Below, piece by piece: positions 1-11,599 of a stretch of DNA of 64,000 bases; positions within the stretch are counted from its first letter, which is position 1; the number at the start of each line of letters is the position of its first letter. Below the pieces are notes generated by a model. The model was not told the DNA's origin and did no database searches. It saw only the letters and a list, made by a program, of their open reading frames with translations. The translations under genes were made by a program, and so were the position numbers. The stretch comes from Diplodia intermedia (taxonomy: Eukaryota > Ascomycota > Dothideomycetes > Botryosphaeriales > Botryosphaeriaceae): positions 1-64,000 of the forward strand of contig JAKEKT010000029.1 of NCBI GenBank assembly GCA_021495925.1. The letters are read 5' to 3'.

Positions 1-117
1 TAACCCTAACCCTAACCCTAACCCTAACCCTAACCCTAACCCTAACCCTAACCCTAACCCTAACCCTAACCCTAACCCTAACCCTAACCCTAACCCTAAC
101 CCTAACCCTAACCCTAA
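1..117 (+). repeat. Telomere, TAACCC repeats
   Basis: Nineteen uninterrupted TAACCC units are followed by a partial unit. This is the C-rich strand of the TTAGGG telomere used by most filamentous fungi, so base 1 is at or very near a natural chromosome end. The repeats are perfect and show no RIP, unlike the DNA just inside them. Confidence 0.98.
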
Positions 118-3100
118 AACCAAAGTACGCCGTTTCGCCGACTAACTACTAAGCTTCGAGCTATATTATAAGATAAACTTTCTACTATATCTATTAAGAA
201 ATTCGACGAATAGCTTATTATAAAGGTCTTTATCTATCTTTTTATAGTTTCTTAGTTTACGTTTAATTCGTTACTATCGAGGCGATAAGAAATATAACCG
301 CTATACGCTATTAATTTTATTACTATTATCTTATCTAAGTCTCTACTATAAGATATTATTTAGAACCTTTAGTATATTAATAAGTCTAGTTATAAGTAGG
401 TCTTTTAACTTTAAAGTAAATTCTTTATTAATAAAACGTAGACGAGAGTTACTTTAATATCTAATATAAAGCGAGCGCTCTAAACCGCTTTTAAGAATAG
501 TAATCTTAATACTTAATACGAATAGAGAAAATTAGATTAGCGTTAGTAGAAGAACTATTAACGTAAGTTAATTATTTATTAGCGAAAGGATTTTTATTTA
601 AATTCTATTTTTAATCGAGTTATTATAGAATTTCTTTATAAGATTAAAATATCTCTTTCTTAATCTTTATTATAATTATTTACTACTCTTTTTTATTACT
701 CTCTATATCTCTCTACTAGTTATATTAACCTTAGTTAATAAATTTTTTATAATATATATAAATTAATCTCGTTATCTTCTTAGTCTTCTTTATAATATAT
801 CTTACTTTCTCTTATCTTATCTATAAGTTTTATAGTACTCTATCTACGTAATATACGAGTTTCTTATTCTAATCTCGGCTTCTTCTATCGAAAATATAAG
901 TAAAGAATCTAAGCGCGCTCTATACTTAACTTATACTATAGTATAAACCGCTCTTAAAATAAGATTAAAGTAAGGCTAGATAAGACTAAGACTAGAATAG
1001 TATAGCTTAAAAAAAAAGTTAATCTTAGTTAATAACGTTTATAATTAATATAAAGCTATTACTAATAAATCTCTATAGATAAAAGAAGAATCGAAGGCCT
1101 TATATAATTAAACGAAGAGGTCTAATATTCTTTAGCTTTTAATAGTAATATTAGCGTCTAGTAAGAAGTTTTTAAAAGATTCTAAGTGTATTTTCGTATT
1201 ATAAGATGTATTAAAGAACTAGCTAGTAATATAGTCTTCTTATAAGCGAAGACGTACTAGCGAGTTAGCTACTTTTAATTTCTTTTATTCTACGTTAGGC
1301 TCTTCTAAGCCGCTAAGTCTATTATTATCGTCTATATTAGGTCTATTTAAGCCGTCGCGCTTATTATCTATACTAGGTCCCTTAGAACCTCTTTATTAAT
1401 TATTAAAATTAGATTCTTCTAAATAGCGATAATCGTCTATATTAGATCTCTTAGAATCTCTTCGTTAATTATCGAGATTAGATTCTTCTAAATAGCGATA
1501 AATATCTCTAATATCTAATAATACGTCTAGCGTTAAGCGTAATTCTAACGAGACCTTTATAATAATACTAATAAGTAACTAGAATAAGCTAAGTAGTAGT
1601 AAGATATATTAGTTTATTAACTCTAATATTAATTCGAAACTCTTTCGTTAAAATACTTTTTACTTCTCTAGAAATATAGAAAGTCTTTTAAACTAATAAG
1701 AATACGAAATTCTCTTTATTTTCTTCTTTATTTTTAAGCGAGAAATAATAGTCTTAGAGGTTAACTATTTATAAAGTTATATCTACGATATTAACTACGA
1801 TTAACATCTACTACGCTATTAAATTTCTTTAAAAAGTAATATAGTTTATATAATAGATTAAAACTAAATAAAAGATATTAACTATAATTAATATAACGCT
1901 ACTAGAAAGTATAAAAAGTCTAGCGTTTATCTAATCTAATATAATTCTAAATTCGTTCGTTATTATCTTCTAGCGGTCTATTACCGCTTATAACTATTCT
2001 TTATATTTACTTATAGATATATATAATATATCGATTCTATTCTATATCTAAGTCGTTAATATTATACTAAACTTCTAGTAGTATCGCCTAGACTTCTATA
2101 AAGACTATAAGTTATTATTAATAACTAAGTAGAATATTTCTTCGTCGCTTTAAAGCCGCGTCTAATATCGAATCGTAGTTATAGATAAGTAGATACTTAT
2201 CTTTATCTTTACTATTCGTAATAACTATAACTCTCTAGTAGTACTATATCTAGTTCTACTAGTTAGTAGTTACTATACTTTCTACTATCGTTATAAATAG
2301 TTTAAGCTATATTCGTTTACTATGCTTCTTTTCTTTTTAGAACTTAATAAATATACTTATCTCGTTTACGTTAAATAGATAGAGGGTCTAGTTTACGCGG
2401 TCTATTTTAATATAAAATATAACTAGTCTTTTATAGACGAATAGACTATCTAGATAGCCTTTAAATTATTTTAAAAATACGTAGAATTCTAGGGTAGAGA
2501 CTTTCGAATCGTTAGATTCTAAAATAAGATAGAGAAATATATCTTTATTATAAGTTATTTATAGGCTTTACGTTCGGTCTTCTCGTAATAGAATACGATT
2601 CTCTAAGTCTTTAAATAGTATTTTAAAGAATAGAAAACTAATTAAAGTTCTAGAGTAATAAAGTAGATAAAGATTTTATATATTTTTCGTATATATAGAT
2701 TAATAGTAAATATTAACTACGATTAATATAATAATACTACTAAGAGAAATCGAACTTATATATATATCTTATAATTATGTATTTGTGTTTCGCTTAGACA
2801 CGTGTTTAAAAAAAAAAGAAATTACGGTTTAAAAAAAATATCGTATAACTTAAATTATATCTACTATAATTTTATAACGACTATAACGAGTAGGCTCGAA
2901 GTAAACTATAGATAGGGCGTAGCGTAGTATAAGAGTACGGCGATAGTCTTATACTTACGCTACGCTATATCTAACGCTTTTTCGATTATTCGGTTTATTT
3001 AATAAAAGAAAAACTAGCGAACTATATAAATATAGTAACTAAAAGACTACTTTAAACTCTACGACTAGTGTCTTACGACCTATAACTAGTAAAGTACGCC

Positions 3101-3132
3101 GTATATTATACGACCTTAACTAGAACGAGACG
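118..3132. other. RIP-degraded subtelomeric DNA, no gene
   Basis: This stretch is AT-rich and CpA and TpG are almost absent while CpG is kept, which points to saturated RIP. No open frame of useful length survives on either strand. Inside it, about 1340-1510 holds two to three degenerate copies of a roughly 69-bp direct repeat. I tried to read 2300-2700 as a decayed retroelement gag-like frame but could not support it, so the original identity is unknown. Confidence 0.7.
2909..2973. repeat. Long inverted repeat (hairpin), 25/26-bp arms
   Basis: The left arm at 2909-2933 pairs with the right arm at 2948-2973 with one gap and two mismatches. The loop is 14 nt. It lies between RIPed DNA and the 121-bp satellite. 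The arms could be a transposon terminal-repeat relic or a structural element of the subtelomere; nothing in the sequence decides. Confidence 0.75.
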
Positions 3133-3689
3133 TAATCTTTATATAGACGTTAAAGATATACTAGTTCTAGTTCTTAATAACGTCGAATATTATATAGCGC
3201 TATCTTAATAAGAGTATTAGTAGCTTTAGAGGTAAAGCCGCTAAGCTTAGCGTTAATCTTTATATAAACGTTAAAGATATACTAGTTCTAGTTCTTAATA
3301 ACGTTAAACATTATATAGCGCTATCTTTATAAGAGTATCGATAGCTCTAAAGATAAAGTCGCTAAGCTTAGCGTTAATCTTTATATAGACGTTAAAGATA
3401 TACTAGTTCTAGTTCTTAATAACGTTAAACGTTATATAGCGCTATCTTTATAAGAGTATTAGTAGTTTTAGAGGTAAAGCCGCTAAGCTTAGCGTTAATC
3501 TTTATATAGATATTAAAGATATACTAGTTCTAGTTCTTAATAACGTCGAACGTTATATAGCGCTATCTTAATAAGAGTATTAATAGTTCTAGAGATAAAG
3601 TCGCTAAGCTTAGCGTTAATCTTTATATAGACGTTAGAGATATACTAGTTCTAGTTCTTAATAACGTCGAACGTTATATAGCGCTATCG
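3133..3689 (+). repeat. 121-bp tandem satellite, about 4.6 copies
   Basis: Units start at 3133, 3254, 3375, 3496 and 3617, exactly 121 bp apart. The last unit is truncated. Each contains CTAAGCTTAGCG and TATAGCGCTAT blocks. Copies differ mainly by C/T and G/A transitions, so RIP acted on them after amplification. A subtelomeric satellite is the simplest reading. Confidence 0.9.
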
Positions 3690-3814
3690 ATCTAAGGCCT
3701 TCTAAGAAAAAAGTTAATTATACGATTTATAAATAATAGAGCTTAGATAGTTAGTTAGTAGAATCGACGTATCTATTAAGACTAATTATATAATTAGTAG
3801 TACGCCGCGTATTC

Positions 3815-4505
3815 GCGTAAAGACTAGCGTTACGCTTTTTATATAAGAACCTACGTTACGCTTTTCGCGTAGAGGCTAGCGTTACGCTTTTCGCGTAGAG
3901 ACTAGCGTTATACTTTTCGCGTAAGGGCTAGCGTTACGCTTTTTTAAATAGGCTTTCGATACGCCGTATATTATATAAAGGGCTAGCGTTACGCTTTTCT
4001 AGATAGGCTTTTAGTATACCGCGTATCGCGTAAAGAGCTAGCGTTACGCTTTTCTAAATAGACTTTTAATACGCCGCGTATTACGTAAAGAACTAGCGTT
4101 ATACTTTTTTAGATAGACTTTTAATACGCTACGCATCGCGTAAAGAACTAGCGTTACGCTTTTTTAGATAGACTTTTAATACGCCGCGTATCGCGTAAAG
4201 GACTAGCGTTACGCTTTTTATATAAAGAACTAGCGTTACGCTTTTTTAGATAGACTTTTAATACGCCGCGTATCGCGTAAAGAGCTAGCGTTACGCTTTT
4301 TTAAATAGACTTTTAATACGTCGCGTATTATGTAAAAGACTAGCGTTACGCTTTTCGCGTAAGGGCTAGCGTTACGCTTTTCTAGATAGACTTTTAATAT
4401 ATCGCGTATCGCGTAAAGGGCTAGCGTTATACTTTTTACGTAAAGACTAGCGTTACGCTTTTCGCGTAAAGAACTAGCGTTACGCTTTTTATATAAAGAA
4501 CTAGC
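3815..4505 (+). repeat. Mixed 26/55-bp tandem array, core CTAGCGTTACGCTTTT
   Basis: About 18 copies of the core recur at two spacings. The short unit is about 26 bp (core plus a CGCGTAAAGA spacer). The long unit is about 54-56 bp and adds an AGACTTTTAATACGCCGCGTAT segment. AGCGT-T-ACGCT in the core is an odd-length palindrome. Copies vary by RIP-type transitions (for example TATACTTTT for TACGCTTTT). The order of short and long units is irregular. Confidence 0.88.
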
Positions 4506-4707
4506 TCGTATATCTTCGCGCTTACTTCTACTACTTAAGCGTTACGCTTATATTAACTATAGTTAATATTCTAGTAGAGTATCTATTTATAAAGAATCGC
4601 GAAAATTTAATATTTAAAAATTTTAATATTTTAAAATTTTAATATTTTAAAATTTTCGCTAAGTTCTACGGTTTCGGCCTTTACGGCCCTCTAAGTCTAA
4701 ATAATCT
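4506..4707. other. AT-palindromic spacer before the LINE nest
   Basis: About 4595-4665 holds repeated self-complementary runs built from AAAATTTT and AATATT. No gene is visible. The segment ends exactly at the target-site duplication of the first LINE. Confidence 0.6.
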
Positions 4708-4717
4708 AAACTTATAA
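4708..4717 (+). repeat. Target-site duplication, left copy (AAACTTATAA)
   Basis: The 10 bp AAACTTATAA sit directly before the first base of LINE homology (4718). The same 10 bp recur at 17403-17412, directly after the final A-rich tail. This frames the whole compound insertion. Confidence 0.7.
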
Positions 4718-7700
4718 TTTTTAAGAATCTTTTAGCTACGTCTACGTCTCTTTTAATAGTAGCTACGCTAAATCTTTTAATCTCTAAACCCGCGAAAAAT
4801 CTCTTTTTATAAGAGAATCTATATAAGAAACGGTTCTTTTTAAGAGTTATACTAATTTCTTCTATAAAGAAAGAAATATCGAACTTTTAATTTATCTTTA
4901 AATCTTATATTAATTTAAATATTAAGAACGTATAATAACTTAAAATAAATTTATAGTTATTAAAAGAGACTATAAAATACGTACTTAGTCTTCTAATTAA
5001 GATCGCGAATCTTATCTTCTTTAAAAAAAAATAGAGGTTTATTTTAGATCTAATTAAGATTATATAATAGTATACTAAGACGGGTAAAACTATAGATAAA
5101 ACTAATATAATTCTTATTATATAAGTTCGAGCCCTTAAAAAGATCGTAATAGATCTTATAAAGAAAATAAAGAACTTATCTAAGTTCGCTATTATTATTT
5201 TCTTAAACTAGACCTTATAAAGAGCTATTCTCTTAATCTCGTAATACTCGAAGTCTATATAGTAGTTAATTATAGTATCTAGCTAATCTATATATATCTT
5301 AATAGCTACTATTACCGCGTTAAAAGAAGAACTATAAATTATTTCTTCTTTAAAAAAGAAGTTAAAGGCCTCTACGTCTAAGAAAGTTATATAATAGATT
5401 ATTTTTATACTAACTATAAAAATTACGAACTTCTTATTCTTTAAACTATAAAATATCTTTAATAAGACGTTTTTAAACTAGCTTAAGAGAATAAAATCTA
5501 TAATTATAATAGTCTCTCTCTTACTAAAAAAGAATATTATACTTACTATATATAAGAACTTCTTTATTAAATTTCTTTTAAAGAATAAGGCGATAATTAA
5601 TTAAGTTATCTCTACTTAATTAATTATAAAAAACTATATATAATATAAGATAGTCGTATATAACGTATCTACGCGAGATCTTTTAACTCTCTTTCGTAAG
5701 AACTTTAGTAAGACTATTTAAATAGAAATTAAGGTTTATAATAATAGTTTAAAGATTATTAGTACTCTCTACTAGCTTACGCTAGAGACTAGAAGAGTAA
5801 AATAGTCTATAAACTCGCTAGTTCTCGCGTTTAAGATTAAAGAAAAGACTTAAAAAATTATCTTTAAATATTTCTATATTTATAATATTTTTATTAAGAC
5901 GAAGAAGCTAAGAGGGCTAAGAAATACTCTAAAAAACTCTAAATAAACTTATTTTAAATAAGTTCTTTATAAGTTCTATAAGCTAATTTAAATAGAAGTA
6001 TTTCGATAACGAAATTTATTCTAAATATTATAATAGAGTTAAAGATAGATCTTATTCTTTATTAAGAACTATATATCTTACTTTATAAGAACTTAAGCTT
6101 TTAATTAATTAATTATCTCTTATTTATTTAAATTCTATTAGTCTATTCTTTTAATTTAAGGTCTTAAATACTAATCTACGTCTTTCGCTTTCTTAGAGAA
6201 ACGAAGATAAATTTAGAAACTAAATTCTAGTAAAGTTTTAATCTAATAGTTCTAAATATAGAGTAGCGAAAGTTAAAGTTTAAGCTACTTAACTTATATA
6301 ACTAGAAGAATTAAACGAATAACGATTTCTAGCTTACTTTAGAACGCGTTTTATAATAGTAATCTCTTAAAATATAGACTATAGTAGCTAGAGATTTTAA
6401 TATTTATTATTTCTAGTAGAATCTAGAATCTTTTCTCTTATCTAGCGCTAACTAACTAGTAAAATAGTTAGAAGAAAACGATCTATCTTTCTTAAATAAA
6501 GAGAACGAGAGTATCTTTTATTATTCTTATCTAAAAAGAGAAACGATTATCGATCTTATACTTACTACGTCGGCCTTAGCTAATAGAATTATTAACTAGT
6601 AAATAATTACGAACTTTAGCTTTAATTATAAGATAATTCTATTTAGTCTAGAATCGACCGACTATACGAAACCTTCTACGATAGCTACTATTACTAGATT
6701 TAATATAAGAAAGATCGACTAGTCTAAGTTTTAAAAAATCTTTAAATAATAGATAGAGACGATAGTATTTAAGATTCTAAAAAGCTTAGAATTAAATCTC
6801 TTATTAAAAGATATTTTTAAAGACTTAATAAAAGACTTAATTCGCTAAATACCCGCGCTAGATACTCTAGAGATAAGCCTTAACTAGACTATATTTATCG
6901 CGATAGATCTTTCTATTTTTCGATTAAAACTAGAAGCTCGATCTAAATTATAGTAGTTAGACGAGCTTTTAGAAGAATAAAGATAACTATAAAGAGAGAC
7001 TAACGCTTTTAAATCTTTATATATAAAAGAGAATAAGTAAAGATACTTAAATAGCTAAAATATCTACTTTAAAGTAATTAAGAGAATTAAACACGAATAT
7101 TAAAATTCTTTTCTAAAAAAAAAAACCTTTAAAACTATTTTTAAGACTATAGCTTATACTAAGTTTAGAACGTATACTAGAATTCTTAAAATTAACTATA
7201 ATACGTATATAAAAAAACGTCTAGAAGATAGTTTTAAGAGAAAGTATTTAATCTTTAAAAAGAGACTTTTTTTATTATCTTCTTCTATTATTTCTTTTAA
7301 CTAGTAAAGCTACGTCTCTAAACGCTAGAACTAGCTAAAGCTTAGTATAAAAAAAATTAAAGATGCGTACTCTATATAAATTAAAGAAAAAACGCTAGAA
7401 CTAAACGCTATTATATAAGAGATTATTACTTATACGTTTAGAGCGAAGCTTAACGTCTTTACTAAGATCTTTTCTACGCTATTTATCTACGAATATTATT
7501 CTACGGGCTAGCGTACGGCTACTAAGATAATTCTAAATAAGAAAAAGAGCGATATTACGAATCTAAAGTTTTATTATATTATTTCTCTTCTTAATTATCT
7601 TAAAAAAGTACTAGAATAAATTATAACTAAAAGACTAAACTATTTAACGAAGATCTTTAACCTTCTTTACTATATTTAAATTAGAGAAAGATTAAAGAAA

Positions 7701-9563
7701 TTCGCGATAGATACTATAATACTTTTATTAAATAAAGTAGAGAAGAATTATTATCTTAAACGTAAGACCTTTATACTTTTTCTTAATATTAAAAGCGTCT
7801 TTAACTACGTAGTTAAAGAATAACTTCTAGCTATAATAGCTTAAATTAATATATTAATTAATCTACTTACGTAGATAAAATCGTTTATATCTATATAAAT
7901 ACTAAGCCTCGCGTTTAATAAAGAGAAGAAAGAGTTTAGTTTAATAGAGACAAGTATTTTATAAGAGAGCTTAGTCTTATTTATTCTCTTTTTAATCTAT
8001 CTTTAAAAGTTATTTTTCGTCTTTAAAGCTTTATTTCTCTCTTATATCGATAATATTACGCTTATAGCTAGCTCTAGTAGCTAGAAATATAATAAGACGA
8101 TTCTAGAGAAGAAGATAAGTAAACTCTATACGCGAAAATAGAAAAACTATATTAAATTTAATTTAAAAAAGACGAAGCTTATTTACTTTATTTATTCTTT
8201 TAAGAAAGACTTAAAATCTCGTTCTATTTTAATTACGCTCTCTACGAGAAACGTAATAGAATCTAAAGAATAGATTAAATAGCTAGAAATTTACTTTAAC
8301 TACGAGTTTATCTTTAAAACGTACGTATCTAAAAGAATTAGCTAGATCTATTTAGTCTTCTATTATCTCTTTAGACTAGCTAATATTAAGAGAAAGCTTT
8401 TTTTCTATATGGTTCGCTAGCTATATCTAGCTTACGTTACTACGATTATAGACTACGGCTTCGAAATCTACTAGAAAAATTAGAAATAGTTTATTCGCTA
8501 ATTTAGAGTTCTTTAGAATCTTATTCTACGAAAGATTCTAGAGGTTTTTAAGACTATTTCTATAATTCTTTTAGAAATAGAGAGTAAAATTCTACTAGCG
8601 AATATTTATTTAAACGAGCGATTATAAAAATATACTCTTAGAACGAATTTACTTAAAGAATTTTACTCTATTTAAATTAAACTAGAGAAGATTAATCTAG
8701 ATTAATAGATTTTAAATAGATCTACGTAGTTAGAGAAGATTAAACTTCTTTTAAAAATATAATCTACGTTTTTAAAAGTAGTTAAACCCTTCTACTTTTT
8801 ATTATAGTTACTCGAACTACTTTATTTAACTACGATTAGTTCTTTAAATAAAGAGAAGTAGACTAAAACCTACGCGCTTAAAGTTAAGAGAGTATTCTCT
8901 AATTAAATAGCTATTTATTCTAACGTCTTTATTCTATCTACGAGTAAAAATATAGAGATTAAAATAGTAGCCTTTAACTTTAGCTAATCTAAAGAGAATC
9001 TAGCGCGCTAGATTTATAAGAATCTTAGTTCTAAGAATCTAGTATATAATAATAAGATAAAGAAGCTAGTAATAGCTCTAAAACTCGTCGTTAGAGTTAG
9101 ATACGCCTCTAAAGATATAAGAATCTACGTAGATAACTAGACCGCGATTCTTAGACTAAGTAAGCCCGCTAATACGTCTAAGTAAGTATAGTAAATTTAG
9201 ACTATTAAATTAGCTAAAACGCTAAGAACTAGAGAAAATACTATCTCTCTAAAATAATATTTTAGCTACGAGAACGTTTTAGATAATAAGTACGTTAATT
9301 AACTTATAAAAAGAGCTATAAAGTATTCTTTAAGTAGAGTCTTTATTTCTCTAAGCTTCTATTAAAGTAAAGTTAAGTAGAAGATCTATAAGAAGTAAAA
9401 AACGAAGCTTAAATTAACGTTAAACTCGTTCTATAAACGTATCTTTAGTTTAAAGATAGAGTAGCGGCTTAAATCTTTTATAAAAGTTAGAGAAACGGCC
9501 TTCGTCTTTTATTAACTAAAGATTAAATATAACTACTTTAAGTCTTATCTTTATCGTCTTAAC
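4718..9563 (+). mobile_element. Tad-like LINE copy 1, 5'-truncated, left part
   Basis: This is a non-LTR retrotransposon aligning along its length with copy 2 (copy 2 positions about 10306-15165). It lacks roughly the first 0.7 kb, as expected from incomplete reverse transcription. Endonuclease, reverse transcriptase and RNase H regions can still be traced by comparison, but every frame is full of stops. The YxDD box at about 8044-8055 now reads YIDN, so a catalytic aspartate codon is lost by a G-to-A change. CpA/TpG depletion is near complete. The copy is interrupted at 9564-9578 by copy 2 and resumes at 16107. Confidence 0.9.
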
Positions 9564-9578
9564 TACGTCAAAAATAAC
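9564..9578 (+). repeat. Target-site duplication of copy 2, left copy
   Basis: TACGTCAAAAATAAC here and TACGTCGAAAATAAC at 16092-16106 match at 14 of 15 bases and bracket copy 2 exactly. The element's own undamaged version of this site (about 15164-15178) has C where both duplicates have T at several positions. The target was therefore already mutated when it was duplicated. Confidence 0.85.
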
Positions 9579-10293
9579 AAAAATCACGCTTACCTTCGAA
9601 TTCGACCCTCGAGAATCACGCCAAGACCGGTACCGTTCGAAAGCCCTCGATTCTCTTAGCTAGAATCTCGATTCTTAGCTTCGTAGACGTACGCGCTATT
9701 ACGTGGTGCGTGAAAGAAGAGGTGTCCTAGATAGTACTAGGCTAGCTAGGGCTCCGTAGCCCCCTCTACCCTCGAAAATCACTCGAATTCGCACTAGATT
9801 ACACATAGAGCACCGCACGGTACTAAGAAATTCGCTTCCGAAGTTATATTACGATAGCTTCTTCCTGCGCCCGGGAATTCTACTTTAAAGTCTGCTAGAA
9901 GCCCTCTTTCTTAGGCCTCACTAAAGAGTTTTGCGTGCACAGATAATTCGATCGGCCCGAACTTTGCGCTAAGGCATCCCTCGGCCTTTCGGAATCTTCG
10001 ACGTCCGTGTCGGCCCCATCGGCCCCTTCGTTCACTTCTAGAGAGCAAGTAATTAAGAAAAAACCCCCGCTTCGGCCCAGGCTTCTTTTATTTACGGCTT
10101 AGTTTAGACGAAACCAAAGCCGATAATTTATTTTCTAGTCTTTTCCTTCTATTTACACTTCTCCTTCACGTTTTTCTTTTAGAAAGAGCTTAGAAATTCT
10201 TCTTTCGGACCTAGAATAGCTTCTTCGGAGTAGGATTCTCCCTCCCCGGACCCTACCCTGCCCCCCTTAGTGCAGGTAGAGGACTTCGAGGCC

Positions 10294-11542
10294 ATGGATA
10301 CGGCTATAGAAAACTTCGAGAAACCCCCGGCTACGTCTACTTCGCTATCGAGGGTCGCTACCCCGGGGCCGTCGACCCCCGAATCCACGGAAGAACTATT
10401 CGTTCGAGGGGGCCTACTTAAACGGCGCGCCCCGATGGTCGTTCCGACCCCTTCGATAAAGAGAAAGAGCGGATTATCTACCTTTCGCTTTATCTATTAC
10501 GAAGAAAGCGAGGGGAGTATAGTACTTTCGCCGAAAACTACGTAAGAGGCTATCGATCGGTCTCTTAGTCTTCTCGTTATAGCCGCGAACCTCTCGAAGG
10601 CTAGAAAAGAATAAAGGTCTATTTTAGACCTAATCGAGATTATACGACAGTTTACCGAAACCGAAAGAACCGCGGATAAAGCCGGCTCGATTCTCGCTAT
10701 CTAGGTACGGGCCCTAGAAAAGACCGCGATAGACCTCGCGAAAACTACGAGAACCCTCTCGAAGCCTATCGCCGCCCCCCCCTCGAAGCAGCCCTCGTAG
10801 AGGCCTATACACGTAAACACGTAATCGGTTCGCCCTACGTAGAGGCCTATTATAGTGCCGAGTTAGCCGACGCCTACGTACGCCTCTATAGCGGTAAAAG
10901 CCCCGGTAAACGCGAACGGGTTTACTCCCGTTTTAGGGAAAAAGTAGAAGAACCCCGTATAGAAGACTTCCGCGCCTAAGAAGACTACCCGCTAAGTAGT
11001 TCTTACCTCGGCTACGAAGATCGGGGACCTCTCGCCGCTCGGCCTACGTAACGTCTTTAATAAGGCATTCTCGAACTAGCGGAATAAGAACGAGCCCGTT
11101 ATTACTACGGTCTCTCTTTTCTCGAAAAAGAATCTCGTTCTTACCGCGTACGAGCCCTTCTCCGCCGAATTTCTTTTAAAGAATAAGGCTATAATTAACT
11201 AGGTTATTTCTGCCCGGTCGATTACGAAGAACCGCACGTGGTTTAAAGTAGTAGCGCACGGCGTGTCTACGCGGGACTTCTCTACCCTCTCTCGCGAGGA
11301 GTTTAAAGAGGTTATTCGATTCGAAGTCGCCACCTTTAACCTCGGGTTTAAGGTTATCGGCACTCTCTACTAGCTTACGCCGGAGGCGATAAAAGAAGAA
11401 CGGCTACGATCCTCGCTCGTTCTAGCCTTCGAGACTAAAGACGAGGCCCGCTAGGCTATCTCGAGGCGCTTCTTTATTAGTGGCGTCTCCTATAAGACTA
11501 AAAAGCTTAAAGGGCTAAGAAACGCCCTAAAGAACTCTAAAT
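10294..11542 (+). pseudogene. LINE ORF1 (gag-like), RIP-inactivated
   Basis: The first 83 codons from ATG 10294 are open and rich in Pro, Ser and Thr. The frame then meets a TAA at 10543 and many later TAG/TAA codons at positions consistent with C-to-T or G-to-A change. By position this is the nucleic-acid-binding ORF1 product of Tad-type elements, which packages the RNA. I could not identify a CCHC knuckle with confidence. Confidence 0.6.
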
Positions 11543-11599
11543 AAACCCGTTTTTAATGAGTTCTTTACGAGTTCTATAAGCCAACTTAAATAGAAGTAT

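Noticed and set aside
1..3132. Telomere-linked RecQ helicase gene
   Set aside because: Such genes are common at fungal ends, but no helicase motif could be read on either strand through the RIP damage.
3815..4505. CRISPR-like array
   Set aside because: Repeats and spacers are both repetitive and RIP-diverged, no unique spacers exist, and the host is a fungus.
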